Below, one piece after another: positions 34,490-45,279 of a DNA stretch of 64,000 nucleotides. The notes under the pieces were generated by a model. That model ran no database searches, was not told where the DNA came from, and saw nothing but the letters and a program-made list of their open reading frames with translations. The stretch covers positions 11,718,776 through 11,782,775 of the forward strand of contig OZ024788.1 in assembly GCA_964017065.1 (NCBI GenBank), given 5' to 3'. Every line of letters starts with the position of its first letter. The first letter of the stretch is position 1. The position numbers were made by a program, and so were the translations under genes. The DNA comes from Haliclona indistincta. Its lineage: Eukaryota; Porifera; Demospongiae; Haplosclerida; Chalinidae.

Positions 34490-35620
34490 TATGGTGTACA
34501 TATCAGCTCGCCTACGCATGCATGATTGCAGTGCATACGTGCCCCGCCCACACTTGTTTGTAGACATGTACGGTGGGTATAATTATCGAATCGCACTATG
34601 TACAGTGAACCCCTGGGGGCGTGTCCCGTTTTCACGCCATCAAAGCTTACATACAACTAAACCCAAAACCCTAAAAACCTTCTCCTAACTGCGCAAAGTC
34701 GGGAGGGTCGTCCTAAACCTAAGGATCGTCGAGTAAGCCTAAGGATCGTCGAGAGAGTTGTCTTAACCCGGGCCTTCGGCCCTTGGAAACCTAAGGATCG
34801 TCGGGAGGGTGCTCCTAAACCGGGCCTTCGGCCCTTAGTAAGCCTAAGGATCGTCGGGAGAGTCGTCCTAAACAGGCCTCACTAGAAATGGAGCTAAAAA
34901 CTTATTTTTTTACTGAAAAAAAAAACAAAAAGTATACATTCAGTGGGAATCGAACCCTAACCGATTGCATTACAAGCCACAATACTAAACCGCTGAGCCA
35001 CCGAAACCAACTGACCGGTTAGTGCTGCTCTGTATATAGTGCGATTCATAATGTATTATCTGGCAAGCGCAGAATGGTGATCCTACACGAGCTTGCCGTT
35101 CTTCGAAGACTCGAGACAAAATTAATATGTGTTCCCCGTGATCCATAATGCGCGGCGATATTCAAGCTAGTGCATGGTCACGTGCGTATTGCGCAATCAC
35201 AAAATGGCGTCTAACACTTATTAGCTGACAATGAATCGAGAACTCGCGGAATTTATATCGCCGTTTCGCTAAAAATAAAGTTCAAAAGGCACCTGCCAGG
35301 AGAAATTGACTGTTCGTTGGTGTTTTGGTCAGGGATGGAGGGTCAGAGAGAAAGAAAGAAGAAAACGAAGATGACGAAAGTTGATTTTCACCGTTTCCAG
35401 GTTCGTCACTTTAGTAACACTTTCGAGCAATCTCCTTGCTACTTTAAGATGGGGCAATGCCAGAGAGCAGATCTAAGTGTCTTTGGACGTACAAAATTCA
35501 TCACCAGGCGAAAATTAATCTCAGCGTTTGAACGCTAAATACATTGTATGTAGCCGCCATCTTGTTTTTTTCGTTCAACCCTACATTTGGAGGCACTACC
35601 TTGCCTCCCAAATAAATGTT
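34490..35620 (+). repeat. Repeat family X, copy 1 (interrupted)
   Basis: Shared with 56540-56855 (+) and 58745-59445 (-). Core words: ggaatttatatcgccgtttc, aaaggcacct, gttgattttcaccgtttcc, gggcaatgccagagagca, catcaccaggcgaaa, cgtttgaacgct. Its plus strand can be read as a short peptide (MTKVDFHRFQVRHFSN), which stays open in all three copies, but no known domain is visible. Interrupted by the element at 34589-35046. Confidence 0.7.
34589..35046. mobile_element. TIR element with minisatellite and tRNA-like cargo, 1
   Basis: Ends gaatcgcactatgtacag and ctgtatatagtgcgattc are inverted. The empty site is visible in the family X copy at ~59360 (ttataattatctggc reading). The inside has ~45-bp units (cctaaggatcgtcgggag, gggccttcggccctt) and a tRNA-like segment on the minus strand (B-box ggttcgattcc as reverse of ggaatcgaacc at ~34947). 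Confidence 0.65.
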
Positions 35621-35982
35621 TGTGATCAAAATCTGTACTGACCAAGTAGCGGCAGTGTGAAATATACTACTCCCTCTATTATTCATAGATTTGAATCATG
35701 ATTGAATAATAATTATTATACCCTCAACTTCATCAGCTGACTCACTGTTGTTACAATAAAGTTTGCTTAGTACTATAATCAGTATCTGCTGTCAACAGTC
35801 TCTAGTTAATCTACATTGACATTACAATATTACCACAGTAAACGCTCTACTGTTGACACTTTCCATGTACAATAATTATGAAATATTAATGCAAAATAAC
35901 ATGATTGTTATTATACCAAAACGGTCATCATCGATAATGCAAAGTGTTCTGGTAAAAAATGTACAACTAATAATGATAATTA

Positions 35983-37212
35983 TTATACAGTACATGTAAC
36001 TGAAACACAAAAGCAACTTTGATTAACACAAGACAGTGCAGATAATTTCAGTATAACTTGTATCACTAAATTTTTCGTAGCACATATAAAAACACAGCTT
36101 TTTCCAGAATATCCTCTCTTCACTTCAATGTAAGCACTGTTGAGCCTGTCATCTGCATCTTCTTTCACTGGCCAATTTTGTCTAACTTCTGACAATCTAT
36201 GCCATGCATCTTTAGCCTTCATGCCCACACCAACGTATATTTTTCGGTTTCCTAGTACAGGCCAACTTCCTGCAAGTGAGATTGAATTTTGTTGCTGATC
36301 ACCAACACAACCAGTGTAGCGAGCTGCAAGAGACATATTCAGTTGATCGAAACCAGCTACTGCACACTCTCCTTTCTTGATATTACCGAGAGGCCAACTC
36401 CCCTGCACTTCAGCTAGCGTAAGATCACACTCAGTGAGGTTGTTGACTACGAAAGTGAACCCGGGCATGCTCCCAATGCAAAATTTAGTAAATTTATCAA
36501 TAGCTTCAGTGACAGCTTCATTTCCTGCAGCTACTCCGAACTGGGCATATTGTAATTGATTAATATCATACTCAAAGCGGTAATGATTGTAGGGATTGTT
36601 AATAGCTGCTTGGTTTCCATCTAAGTCATGATCATGAACTTTTTGCCAATTGACTTTATACCAAGAAAGAGCGCATGCAGTCTTCCCAGCATAGATTCCG
36701 ATTTGTCTGTTGCCGATCAATGGCCAGTGTGCACTCAGCATGACTGTTCGTATACCAGGTTTATTATCATCAGCAGTAAACACTGCATTGAGGTTGTCGA
36801 AGTAACTATGATCATACAAGGCAGCTACACACTCGTTTTTCTTTATTAAACTAAATGGCCAACTATCACCACCAGATGAAGCTAAACGAACAAGATCGTG
36901 ATCTGTCATGTTGTTAACAGTAATGATAAATTTCGATGTAGGTAATTTTTCGGTAGACTTTAACAGCTTTCCAGCAGCTAACTCTTTAGCATTTTTTCCT
37001 GCCTTAACTCGGGCAACGCAATCCAATGCGATACGAGTTCGATGATCGCGACCTAAAGTACGAATCGGAGTGACTTGTGCTTCTAGTGTATCATCATCCG
37101 TACTTCTGATATCATCTCCGCTGCTCATCACTCTTTCAGCTGGTACTTGTAAATGCATGAAAGCTTTATCAACAGATGAAAAGGTTGTTTCGTCCGCTAG
37201 TTCTGTTGCCAT
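35983..37212 (-). CDS. Two-domain tandem-repeat protein, copy C
   Basis: A 409-residue frame, 20 longer than its closest relative at 5955-7124. Acidic N-terminus with SSGDDIRSTDDD; domain 1 ~95-230 (FIITVNNMTDHDL, SWPF, ECVAAL), domain 2 ~248-375 (FTFVVNNLTECDL, SWPL, ECAVAG). Domain 2 lacks the DGKH residues between LTLA and EVQG seen in copy A. The C-terminus diverges after SGKSCVF: a frame change replaces the usual ending with ~25 unrelated residues (to SVTCTV), so the last strand may be damaged. A minus-strand acceptor ttccacag lies 7 nt before the ATG. The upstream flank to ~37900 is duplicated at 56860-57260 and 60770-61470. Function unknown. Confidence 0.78.
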   Translation of the reverse strand: MATELADETTFSSVDKAFMHLQVPAERVMSSGDDIRSTDDDTLEAQVTPIRTLGRDHRTRIALDCVARVKAGKNAKELAAGKLLKSTEKLPTSKFIITVNNMTDHDLVRLASSGGDSWPFSLIKKNECVAALYDHSYFDNLNAVFTADDNKPGIRTVMLSAHWPLIGNRQIGIYAGKTACALSWYKVNWQKVHDHDLDGNQAAINNPYNHYRFEYDINQLQYAQFGVAAGNEAVTEAIDKFTKFCIGSMPGFTFVVNNLTECDLTLAEVQGSWPLGNIKKGECAVAGFDQLNMSLAARYTGCVGDQQQNSISLAGSWPVLGNRKIYVGVGMKAKDAWHRLSEVRQNWPVKEDADDRLNSAYIEVKRGYSGKSCVFICATKNLVIQVILKLSALSCVNQSCFCVSVTCTV

Positions 37213-37359
37213 TTTTCACTGTGGAAGTATATTTTGTGTAGTTAATTCCTGACAATTAAGGATTGTTAAAGTTAATAACTAAAAATTAATTGGTTAAAAG
37301 GGTGGTATACTATTAATTACAGCACTGTAGTTATAAAAGAGAAAAGCTAGTAATTTAAT

Positions 37360-37900
37360 GTGAAACTTGCTCCGATGCATTATCGGGTGCTTCTGTATGT
37401 ATAATGAAGGTTATAAGCTGCCATGCGTACATTGCTTTCAAGAGAAGGTAAAGCTGCTTTAGACTGCCAAGCATTAACATTCACACCAGACGTGCTTTAT
37501 GAGTTCTCAACACACAGCAGTTTCACACATAGCAATGAGTTCACTCAAGCTTTGGCTGGTTATTAGAGTTTGGCTTTTGCATGTACAGCAGTTCAATTGG
37601 AAACTAAAAGCTTAGTTTTAGAGCGGAGCTTTTGGTGTCAATTTTTAAGTATAAGATAATAAACAGGCTACTGATTGTGCAGAATCATTAGACATGGTAA
37701 TGATAGAACTGTCACATACCTGGATCAATCCAGTAAAGATTCCACAGTTGACTGATACTGCACAGAGGACTAAACAGTATGGTAAGCACTGGTAAGCCAG
37801 TCTTAAACTGCTGGCTTTAGCAAGCTGGCACTGTCTGCTTTCATAATGTGTACACATAATTATGACAAGATTGTCTTGACTGTACAGAATGAAGTTTAGC
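37360..37900. repeat. Duplicated flank block of the two-domain genes
   Basis: Three copies: here, ~56860-57260 and ~60770-61480. Shared words in the same order: gagttctcaacacacagcag, ttcacagttgactgatac-like ccacagttgactgatactgc, tggctttagcaagctg and cataatgtgtacacataatt. Open frames crossing it follow the repeat and were not called. Confidence 0.8.
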
Positions 37901-37936
37901 ATCCTAAACGTAGTTAACATATCAAAGGTGCGCTCA

Positions 37937-38145
37937 CGTGTGGTGGGAAGCTCGCATGCGCACTTGGCGAGCTGACCACATGCTCCGAGATTACTTTGGG
38001 TTAAAAAGTAATCAACACGCAGTGGAGTAGCTCGTCCTAACTGTTTTCTCTCACTGATCCAAGACAAACTGTCATCGACGACCATGTATCTCATCAGGAT
38101 GGCTGTGAACCCTGCTGCCCCACTGCACCTGCCACGTACCTTAGC
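37937..38145 (-). CDS. Candidate lone exon, unknown protein
   Basis: Minus-strand reading RGRCSGAAGFTAILMRYM, DDSLSWISERKQLGRATP, LRVDYFLTQSNLGACGQLAK is protein-like and ends at a possible donor (cacac|gtgagc). The other end is cut by the palindrome at 38146. I do not recognise the family. It may be an orphan exon like those of the polymerase and the aminopeptidase. Confidence 0.3.
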
Positions 38146-39115
38146 TAGGGTCCGCAATGAAAAAATCGACTGTCATAGATTCAGCGGGATGGCGACTCAG
38201 TGCGTAGAGTTACTTGGTACGGACATAGAACGGATAGATATAGAAGCGCCAAGTATTTCCTTTTTGCAGGAAAAAATAAAACGCTAAAAAATTAGGGGTG
38301 GAGCCTACGAATTGCTTATAAACTATTTTATATTCGAGTTACATTCGATGCACGCGATACAGTTTTGTCGTCAAGAATGCACAGCATCGTGCTGTCATGA
38401 TTTCAACACTCTTCGAGGTCGCAACAGCTCCTCTGCATCGTTTTCAAGGCGTAATTTGGAAGTGGGCGGGGTCTCCGAGACGCCACAATAACAGTTCTTG
38501 GTCTCTGGCGCTCTTGTACATCGACCAATAGCAACCCTCATGCACTTTCTGTCCCAGTAGGGTAGCAATGTAATTGCACACCAAGTTTCATCAAGTTCAT
38601 TTGCTTCCTTCCACCAAATCCAAAAATTTGAAGTATTTCTTGGATTTGGTGGAAGGAAGCAAATGAACTTGATGAAACTTGGTGTGCAATTACATTGCTA
38701 CCCTACTGGGACAGAAAGTGCATGAGGGTTGCTATTGGTCGATGTACAAGAGCGCCAGAGACCAAGAACTGTTATTGTGGCGTCTCGGAGACCCCGCCCA
38801 CTTCCAAATTACGCCTTGAAAACGATGCAGAGGAGCTGTTGCGACCTCGAAGAGTGTTGAAATCATGACAGCACGATGCTGTGCATTCTTGACGACAAAA
38901 CTGTATCGCGTGCATCGAATGTAACTCGAATAAAAATAGTTTATAAGCAATTCGTAGGCTCCACCCCTAATTTTCTAGCGTTTATTTTTTTCTGCAAAAA
39001 GGAAAGACTTGGCACTTCTATATCTATCCGTTCTATGTCCGTACCAAGTAACTCTACGCACTGAGTCGCCATCCCGCTGAATCTATGACAGTCGATTTTT
39101 TCATTGCGGACCCTA
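38146..39115. repeat. ~970-bp near-perfect palindrome (foldback element)
   Basis: Begins tagggtccgcaatga and ends tcattgcggaccct + a. Arms of ~475 bp (38146-38630 and ~38640-39115) meet at a short spacer (caaaaatttgaagtatttc). The arms are almost identical apart from few changes (for example ttttatattcg versus an attttattcg form near the ends). cttagc occurs at both borders (38140-38145; 39119-39124), possibly a target duplication with a 3-nt offset. No convincing gene. Confidence 0.88.
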
Positions 39116-39617
39116 CGGCTTAGCCGGGTCAGGCTAGGCTCAAGCTGTACCTAGCGGTCCCCATCTCTGATATATATCTGTCTCCGGCAGAAGGCCTTCC
39201 TCTCCTCCCTCTCTGCCTACCCAGGTCCAGCCGTCGTTCCAGGAAATCATGGAGGCGGTGAGGCAGTCACTAGGGATCCACGCCACTTCGATCGTCTTCG
39301 TCCCCTCTACCTCTGTCCAGAGTTGGGCGTGGCCCGACCCAACCAGCGTAGCTCTGTCCCACCCGCTACTGAGGCCCCAGCCTTCTCCTCGCTGGGTAAG
39401 CAGCATACGTATACCTCATCTGTACACTTCACAGCTAGTTAGTCTCTGCCATCCGTACACTGGCGCCAAGCATGACATGCTATTCATAGCGTCAACAGAA
39501 TCACCTCAGGTACTGGTGTTGTGGTTGTATATCTAGCAGGCATCCATGTGCTCACGTGACAATGTTGGTCTTGTGCAATGGGAGCTTTCCTGTGGGTAGT
39601 CATGCTCTTATGATTGC
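39116..39617. other. GC-rich stretch, possibly 5' part of the old retroelement
   Basis: An open plus frame ~39215-39395 (PSFQEIMEAVRQSLGIHATS) ends at a gtaagc; it has no recognised domain. I leave it uncalled; it may be part of the old tyrosine-recombinase element or of a host exon. Confidence 0.3.
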
Positions 39618-40130
39618 ACATCGGGAATTCCGTCATGTGGCATTCACACACTTGTGGTCAGGCATTGGGAGTGTACTCTAAGGCACTCATGCTTGTGTGG
39701 TCTTGCATCGGGAGTGTACTTAGGGACACTCATGCACTTGTGGCGTGCATCGGGAGTATACTTAGGGTCACTCATGCACTTGCGGTTGTGCATCAGGAGA
39801 GCACTCAAGGGCACTCGTGCTCTTGTGGTCGTGCATCGGGAGTGTACTCAGGGTCACTCATGCACTCGCGGTTGTGCATCGGGAATGTGCTTATATGCAT
39901 TCTAGGGTTATGCATCGGGAGTGTGGTCAGAAGCATGCATGATCTGGAGTCGTACGTTGTGAGGTATTCAGAGGCACTCATGCACTTACGTTGGTGGAGC
40001 GGGTGTGCATGTATTCCGGGTAATCATGCACTTGTGCTTGTAAGTTGGGGAGCATCTTCTGAGACATGCAGTATAGCTATGGCAGTGTATTGCGGGCTTT
40101 GTCGTCATGCCCATGCGGTCGTGCATTGAG
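39618..40130. repeat. Diverged ~43-bp minisatellite
   Basis: Units read gtgcatcgggagtgtactca then gggtcactcatgcacttg. At least eight copies, best preserved at 39705-39880 with 42-43 bp spacing, decaying to the right. Open frames across it are products of the repeat. Confidence 0.85.
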
Positions 40131-40689
40131 ATTGAGTCATGGACTTGCGTGATGCAGTGGCGCTTGTTTCCATGAAAGGAATGTACTGTGGTTGTACATG
40201 CATCGTGCTGGTTGCCCCTCTGGAGTAATGGGCGTTGTTGTGTCCAGAAGACGCGTAGGTGTCATAGCAGGGTATCAGGATTATCTGTAACGATACTTAG
40301 GCACATACAGGTGATCGTGCCTTGAGACTTTCTCTGTATGAGACTTACTCATGCAAGCATGCGTGCCCCCCTGCATCGGAAGGGTCATGAAGACAGGGCT
40401 CACAATTGTCACTGGTATTAATGTGTGATTAATAGTGGTTAAAAGAATTATAATAATGAATGAATAAACTAAGTTGACAACAAGTAAATTTGGTACGCAC
40501 AAGAAATGATTCTAGTAAGAATATTCATAAGGTATCAACTCCAGAATCAGTGTCGAGTAGAGTGTCAATGGTCACGGACAATGAATGTTTTGGGAGGCGG
40601 CAACACAACTAATAGTGTAGTGCCGTATAATAAGAGCGTGTTTGGTGAGGGGGACTGCCAGGGTCTTGAGCTCAAGCGGCATTGATTTA
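40131..40689. other. No supported gene
   Basis: Decayed sequence between the minisatellite and the gag-like relic. Only short frames. Confidence 0.4.
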
Positions 40690-42180
40690 AGGTAAATTGG
40701 ATGCGTGTTTGAGGTTTAATCCCACTGTACAGGTCCCCTGGGAGGAATGCCGTCAGCGGCACCGATCGCAGACATTCCACGGTTCTCGACTTCAGGGACG
40801 CCGCCAGTTGGTTCTCAACAGCTCCCCCTGTCCCCAGTTGTCTCCACCACTCTCCCCTATGCATTCGTCTCCGCCCCCATCCCAGCGTCCTGCCAGGCCG
40901 TGACAGTGCTCTCAGTGGTGTTATCATTGTCATTGACACCAATACCACCAAAGTTGTTGGTGAAGATACTCTCTGGTGCTTTTATATAGGCCTAAGACTA
41001 GTGGTCCATGAAGCGTCCATCTTCAAAGTAGAGGGCTGACATGTCTATGACGCCGTATTCAGACAAACTATATATATAGCAGCTGGTGCACCCAGTATGG
41101 ATCGGTCAAACATAGGCGCTTGCCTCCACGCAATGTCCTTTCAAAGCATGCGGGGCTCTCAGCAGACAACTTGTGTCTTGAGCCTGACCAGTACTGCGTC
41201 CTGCAAGGTACATCCTCAGTCATGCCCCTTTGCAACCCGCAGCAGCACAATTTTCAAGAACAGGTCACGATCATTCTCAAAGTCTGGTGTGTCATTCGTG
41301 GAACATCGGCTCCTGTAGCCAAACCATGCAGGGGATAGTACCGGTTTGCCTACTCCCACTTCGCCTACTCCCATTTTGCCTACTTACAGCCCCAAAGGGA
41401 CGTTTTGCCTACGCAAGCCGCCTTCGGCGGCTTATATTATCTACGCGCGCGCGTACAGAATCACTATAACGGCTTGTTTATAGCACTGGTCGGTCAGCTC
41501 GTTCCGGTGGCGCAGCGGTTTAGTGCGGTGGCTTGTAGTGCAAATGTTCAGGGTTCGATTCCCGCTCAGTACTTATTTTTTTTTATTTTTTTCCCCAGGA
41601 AACTTAAGTTTTTTTTAACTAAGTCGATCGTCAGGACAGCTTGCAGATCCAGTGAAGGACGAAGGCCCTGTTTAGGACGACCCTCTCGACGATCTTTAGC
41701 CAGGGCCGAAGGCCCGGTTTAGGACGACCCTCCCGACGATCCTTAGGCTTACCAAGGGCCGAAGGCCCGGTTTAGGACACCCTCCCGACGATCCTTAGGC
41801 TTACCAAGGGCCGAAGGCCCGGTTTAGGACACCCTCCTGACTTTGCACAGTTAGGAGAAGGTTTTTAGGGTTCAGGGTTTAGGGTTTAGTTTTGCTTACT
41901 TCTAGTAGGCAAAACGTCCCTTTGGGGCTGTAAGTAGGCAAAATGGGAGTAGGCGAAGTGGGAGTAGGCGAACAGGTACCAAATCCCATGCAGACCCCTG
42001 TGGTTGTTGAATGTTGAGCACGTGTGTGGCAAGTGTGCAAAGCACGGTCTCAAGCATGCTCATAAGAGCGTAGAGGGCCGGAGAGAGCCCAATGAGAACT
42101 CTACTCCATCCCGACCAGAGGGAAAAGGCAGTCCAGGAGCAGTGCGTATTTAACAATGAGTTACTGACTCTATATGGCCC
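40690..42180 (+). pseudogene. gag-like ORF1 relic of an old tyrosine-recombinase retroelement
   Basis: Plus-strand pieces match ORF1 of the younger element at 46721-47716: TPIPPKLLVKILSGAFI (~40925-40985) parallels LPPISGKIIEKVQKGLFI; ~41290-41330 preserves an NIGSCSQT piece of the CCCH finger; ~42010-42090 reads EHVCGKCAKHGLKHAHK, the zinc-knuckle part. Stops and frame changes are frequent. The finger region is split by the insertion at 41343-41975. Confidence 0.65.
41343..41975. mobile_element. TIR element with minisatellite and tRNA-like cargo, 2
   Basis: Ends ggtttgcctactcccactt and its inverted partner aagtgggagtaggcgaacag; TIR continues ~65 bp through acagccccaaagggacg. Probable 5-bp duplication gtacc (41338-41342, 41976-41980). 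Cargo: tRNA-like segment 41505-41575 (A-box-like tggcgcagcggttta, B-box ggttcgattcc), then units with tttaggacgaccctcccgac and ccgaaggcccgg. A run of tttaggg-like words lies at ~41866-41890. Confidence 0.75.
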
Positions 42181-42423
42181 CATGTAGGGCGCCTCAATTT
42201 TAGCCCTTGGAGGTCGCCAGAAAGCATATTATTATCTGAGCATTTAATTTTCTTTGTTGAATTCTTTGCTAGCACGCATGTGGTGTGTGGTTCATGATAT
42301 TCCTGTGATAGTTACTGTATTGTTGGTATGGGCATTAATAGGAACAATAATAATTATGGTTGGTATTAATAAGAACAATAATGATTCTAATCCTGTAAAC
42401 AATAATGATTCTAATGAACAATA

Positions 42424-43919
42424 ATGATTCTACCGTTAGCTAGGAGTGATGTTCAGAAGGCCTCACTCGTTGTCTGGCTCCCTCCCGGCACACGCCTTCA
42501 TTGTGCAGCTAGTGTGGAGGGGTCAACGCCTCACTGGGGCACAGACGTGCTAGCTTGCAATGTTGTGAAGAAAAAATACCGCTACCCTAAGCACCTGCTT
42601 CCCCTGGAGGTCTTCGCACCTATTGTGACTGCGGATCAGAGTCATGGACAGCTCAGGCAACCGCGCCGACCGGAACACCTGCAAGCGTTGTCCGCGGTAA
42701 TGGAATCTCACCCTGACGGGAGGTTTGCTAGCCTCATTATTGAGGGGCTTAATGCCGGATTTAGGATTGGCTTCAGTTCTGCAAGAGTGCAACTTGGTCT
42801 GCCAGAAATAACCTCTCATCCGCCATAGACCACGCGGACCAGATCTCAGCCTACCTATCTCACGAGTGCAGCGGGTAATGCCGAATGGTCGGCCCTCTCC
42901 CCCCTCTAGTGTGGGCTATGCATCGAGAAGGAGTCGGTCATTACATGCACTACCTGGATGACTTCTTCGCCGGGCAGGCAGGCACCTCGGCATGCGATAA
43001 GAGTCTGAAGTCGGCTCTGGAAGTATGTGAGCACCTCCACTTCCCAGTGGCGGCTGAGAAGTCCGAGTCCCTACACGATTAGTATTTCTGGGAAGTTTTA
43101 TTGATTGTCCCTGCACTAGAGGCTGGAACTGCCCGCCGACAAGCTGCAACGCGTCCGAGCGCATGTCGCTGCGCTGGCTGCACCGAAAGGTGTGCACAAA
43201 GCGGGAGCTACTATCACTCCTAGGCTATGTCCACCACGCCGCGACAGTAGTGCGGCCAGGTAGAATCTTCACTAGAAATGTAATAGAAACCACCCGCGCA
43301 AGGAAGTGGTTGCATCATCACGTCCTGATCAACGTCAAGAGGAGAGCGTACCTCACGGGGTGGGCTGAGTTTCTCTCCTCAGCCATGGAACGGGTGCTAC
43401 TCATTCTTACCCGAGACCGGCCTTCCGTCGCTGTACCGTCAGATGCCTCAGGTTCTTGGGGTTGTGGGGCCTGTATAGGAAGGCAATGGTTTCAGGTTGT
43501 GTGGCCCACCGACTGGCAAGGGCACGCAATTGCCTTCAAGGAGATGGTCCCAGTTATGCTCGCCGCAGCCATATGGGGCGCGAACTGGTCGTGGCGGTGT
43601 GTGTGCTGAACCGTCAGATCGGACAACGCTATACGGTTGTCTCCGCCGTTCTGCAAGCAGGAAAGGCAAAGGACGCAACACTGTTACAGCTTCTGCAGTG
43701 CATTCACTTCTATATTGCCATCCTACAATTCAGTCACACGGCAGAACATATTAAAGGAAAACGTAATACAACAGCAGACAACTTGACAGCAAGGAATAAA
43801 TTGTCACAGATTTTGCAGGCGGCATCCCGCCGCCACGGTGCAGTGGCCCCTGGCGTTTCGGGGACCGCCGGATTGGACCGCTCCTCGGCAATGGATGGAA
43901 CTGTTCAGAAACTCTTTGA
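42424..43919 (+). pseudogene. Reverse transcriptase / RNase H relic of the old element
   Basis: Homologous to 48236-49933. 42680-42828 reads LIIEGLNAGFRIGFSSA (compare LSEGFRVGFD); the fingers and most of the palm are deleted; 42905-43080 reads MHYLDDFFAGQ with the YLDD catalytic motif and VCEHLHFPVAAEKSE; 43163-43609 covers the connection and RNase H start (LLGYVHHAATVVRPGR, SDASGSWGCGA, KEMVPVMLAAAIWG). Then the frame shifts and stops. It cannot encode a working enzyme. Confidence 0.8.
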
Positions 43920-44567
43920 CATAGGCGTAGGAAGATGCAAATGAATGAGGGGGCACTGTTTCAGAACACTTGAGCAGGGGGTCTGGGGGGCTGCGCCCCC
44001 CAGATGTTGGAGCAAAATTGACTTTTGCATCACTTTCGTTTTGGTTTTTAGACATTTCAGCGAGCTTTTTTATTGAAGAAAAATGATTCTATTTTATCCA
44101 AAATTATTATTATCCCATCTTCTAGTGTAAATAATGTAGCTACACCAATCTGCTCTGTGCAGCATTCTGAAGATCGTTAACTGCGCGACATTCAGAAGGA
44201 CACTGGTTGGCTACTTTTGACGCAGGCACCAGCACAGACAGGGATCAAGACTGAGACGGTGATTCTGCACCGCGCGCCATTGGTAGTAGTACGATCGTCC
44301 GTCTGGCTCTGACAGACGATCAGCGTCAGGCTCGTCTTCGTTATTAGCGTCAAACTCGTGACTGCTCGCTCAACGAAAGATTTTCAGCAAAGCCATCTGC
44401 TTAGATAGTTTTGGCGGCGGTAAAGGTAGAGAAGACATTGTTTAAGCTGCTCCTAGACTTTATCATGGGCATTCTCTGGCTAAGCTACAATTGGGTTGTG
44501 GGTGTGGCTTTAATATAAACTTGGGGGGCACGTGCCCCCTGTGCCCCCCCCGGTTCCTACGCCTATG
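43920..44567. mobile_element. 648-bp TIR element, copy 1
   Basis: Ends cataggcgtagga / tcctacgcctatg, exact 13-bp inverted repeats. Exact 5-bp target duplication tttga (43915-43919, 44568-44572). It separates the RNase H and recombinase parts of the old element. A nearly identical copy in opposite orientation lies at 57988-58634. No open frame of note. Superfamily not assigned. Confidence 0.88.
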
Positions 44568-45010
44568 TTTGATCGTGGCATAGCTCCTTCTACGAGCAGA
44601 GCTAGTGTACAGGTCGGCAGAGAACCGATTCTTAAGTTTCTGTGCCCAGTATCAATTATCTGCTATACCACTTAATGAGAATACACCGTGTTTGTACATA
44701 GGTTTCTGCATCTACAAGGTATCAAACATCGATCAATCAGCAAAGTGCTATACCAGTCAGGGCTGCGTCACATGCAGATCGAAGAAAGTGGTGGAGACCC
44801 ATTCGCTCCGGGTAAAAATTTCACGTCTGAAATACGTTCTGAAAGGCTAAAAAACGCAGTGGCTAGGCAGTTGCTACATGTCGCCGCCTACCCATCACCC
44901 CGCAAAATATGCTCCAGTTACATTCAGCTGTCTTGAGCCAATCAACAGATCAGTAAGTCGCAACCATGCTCTGGGCAGCATGCTGCCTTGGTTTCTGCTT
45001 TCTTCGTTCA
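44568..45010 (+). pseudogene. Tyrosine recombinase relic, N-terminal half
   Basis: Matches the start of 49930-50829: RSAENRFLSFCAQYQLSAIP (compare SSAQKRYLSFCEIYNLPPLP), a following FLHLQGIKHRSISKVLYQSG (compare LAHQGLKSQSVSVYLSA), LRHMQIEE and LKYVLKG, then MLWAACCLG and FLRS. Several frame changes. The match stops exactly at 45010 where the younger element begins, and resumes at ~52264. Confidence 0.8.
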
Positions 45011-45279
45011 TGTAAACTTAGAGCTGTGGTTTAAGTATGGTTAGCCGCTCCTTACCATCCCCATATTGCGACCCAGTCGCTTAGTGAGTGTACTGCTGCG
45101 GAGTACATGGTGATCAGTAATGAGATTTATGATAGTCTACCTCATAGGGGTGGAGCGTGGTTCAAAGTGGTGCGACGCCTCGTGGCTCCGGCACATGCGC
45201 AGTCTAAGACAGAGCTGTCCAGCTGTACTGCAGATCGACTCGGAGCTAGCGTACTGTGCCACTGTTCTGTCTCGCTGTC
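45011..45279 (+). repeat. Ngaro split direct repeat A1
   Basis: Starts tgtaaacttagagctgtgg and ends ctgttctgtctcgctgtc; identical by eye to 51308-51576. It contains the probable transcription start region and a short ATG frame (MVISNEIYDSLPHRG) that continues to 45592 in this copy and ends at 51613 in the other. Confidence 0.9.

Noticed and set aside
37645..38157. A single 170-codon minus-strand gene
   Set aside because: Its lower two thirds run through a duplicated non-coding flank block; only 37937-38145 looks protein-like and is listed as a candidate exon.
39614..40129. A 171-codon plus-strand frame
   Set aside because: Lies in the ~43-bp minisatellite; 43 is not a multiple of 3, so the peptide has no true repeat register and no known domain.
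41505..41575. Functional tRNA gene
   Set aside because: The T-arm and D-arm are tRNA-like, but the anticodon stem is imperfect and the segment is part of a repeated mobile cargo with two diverged copies.
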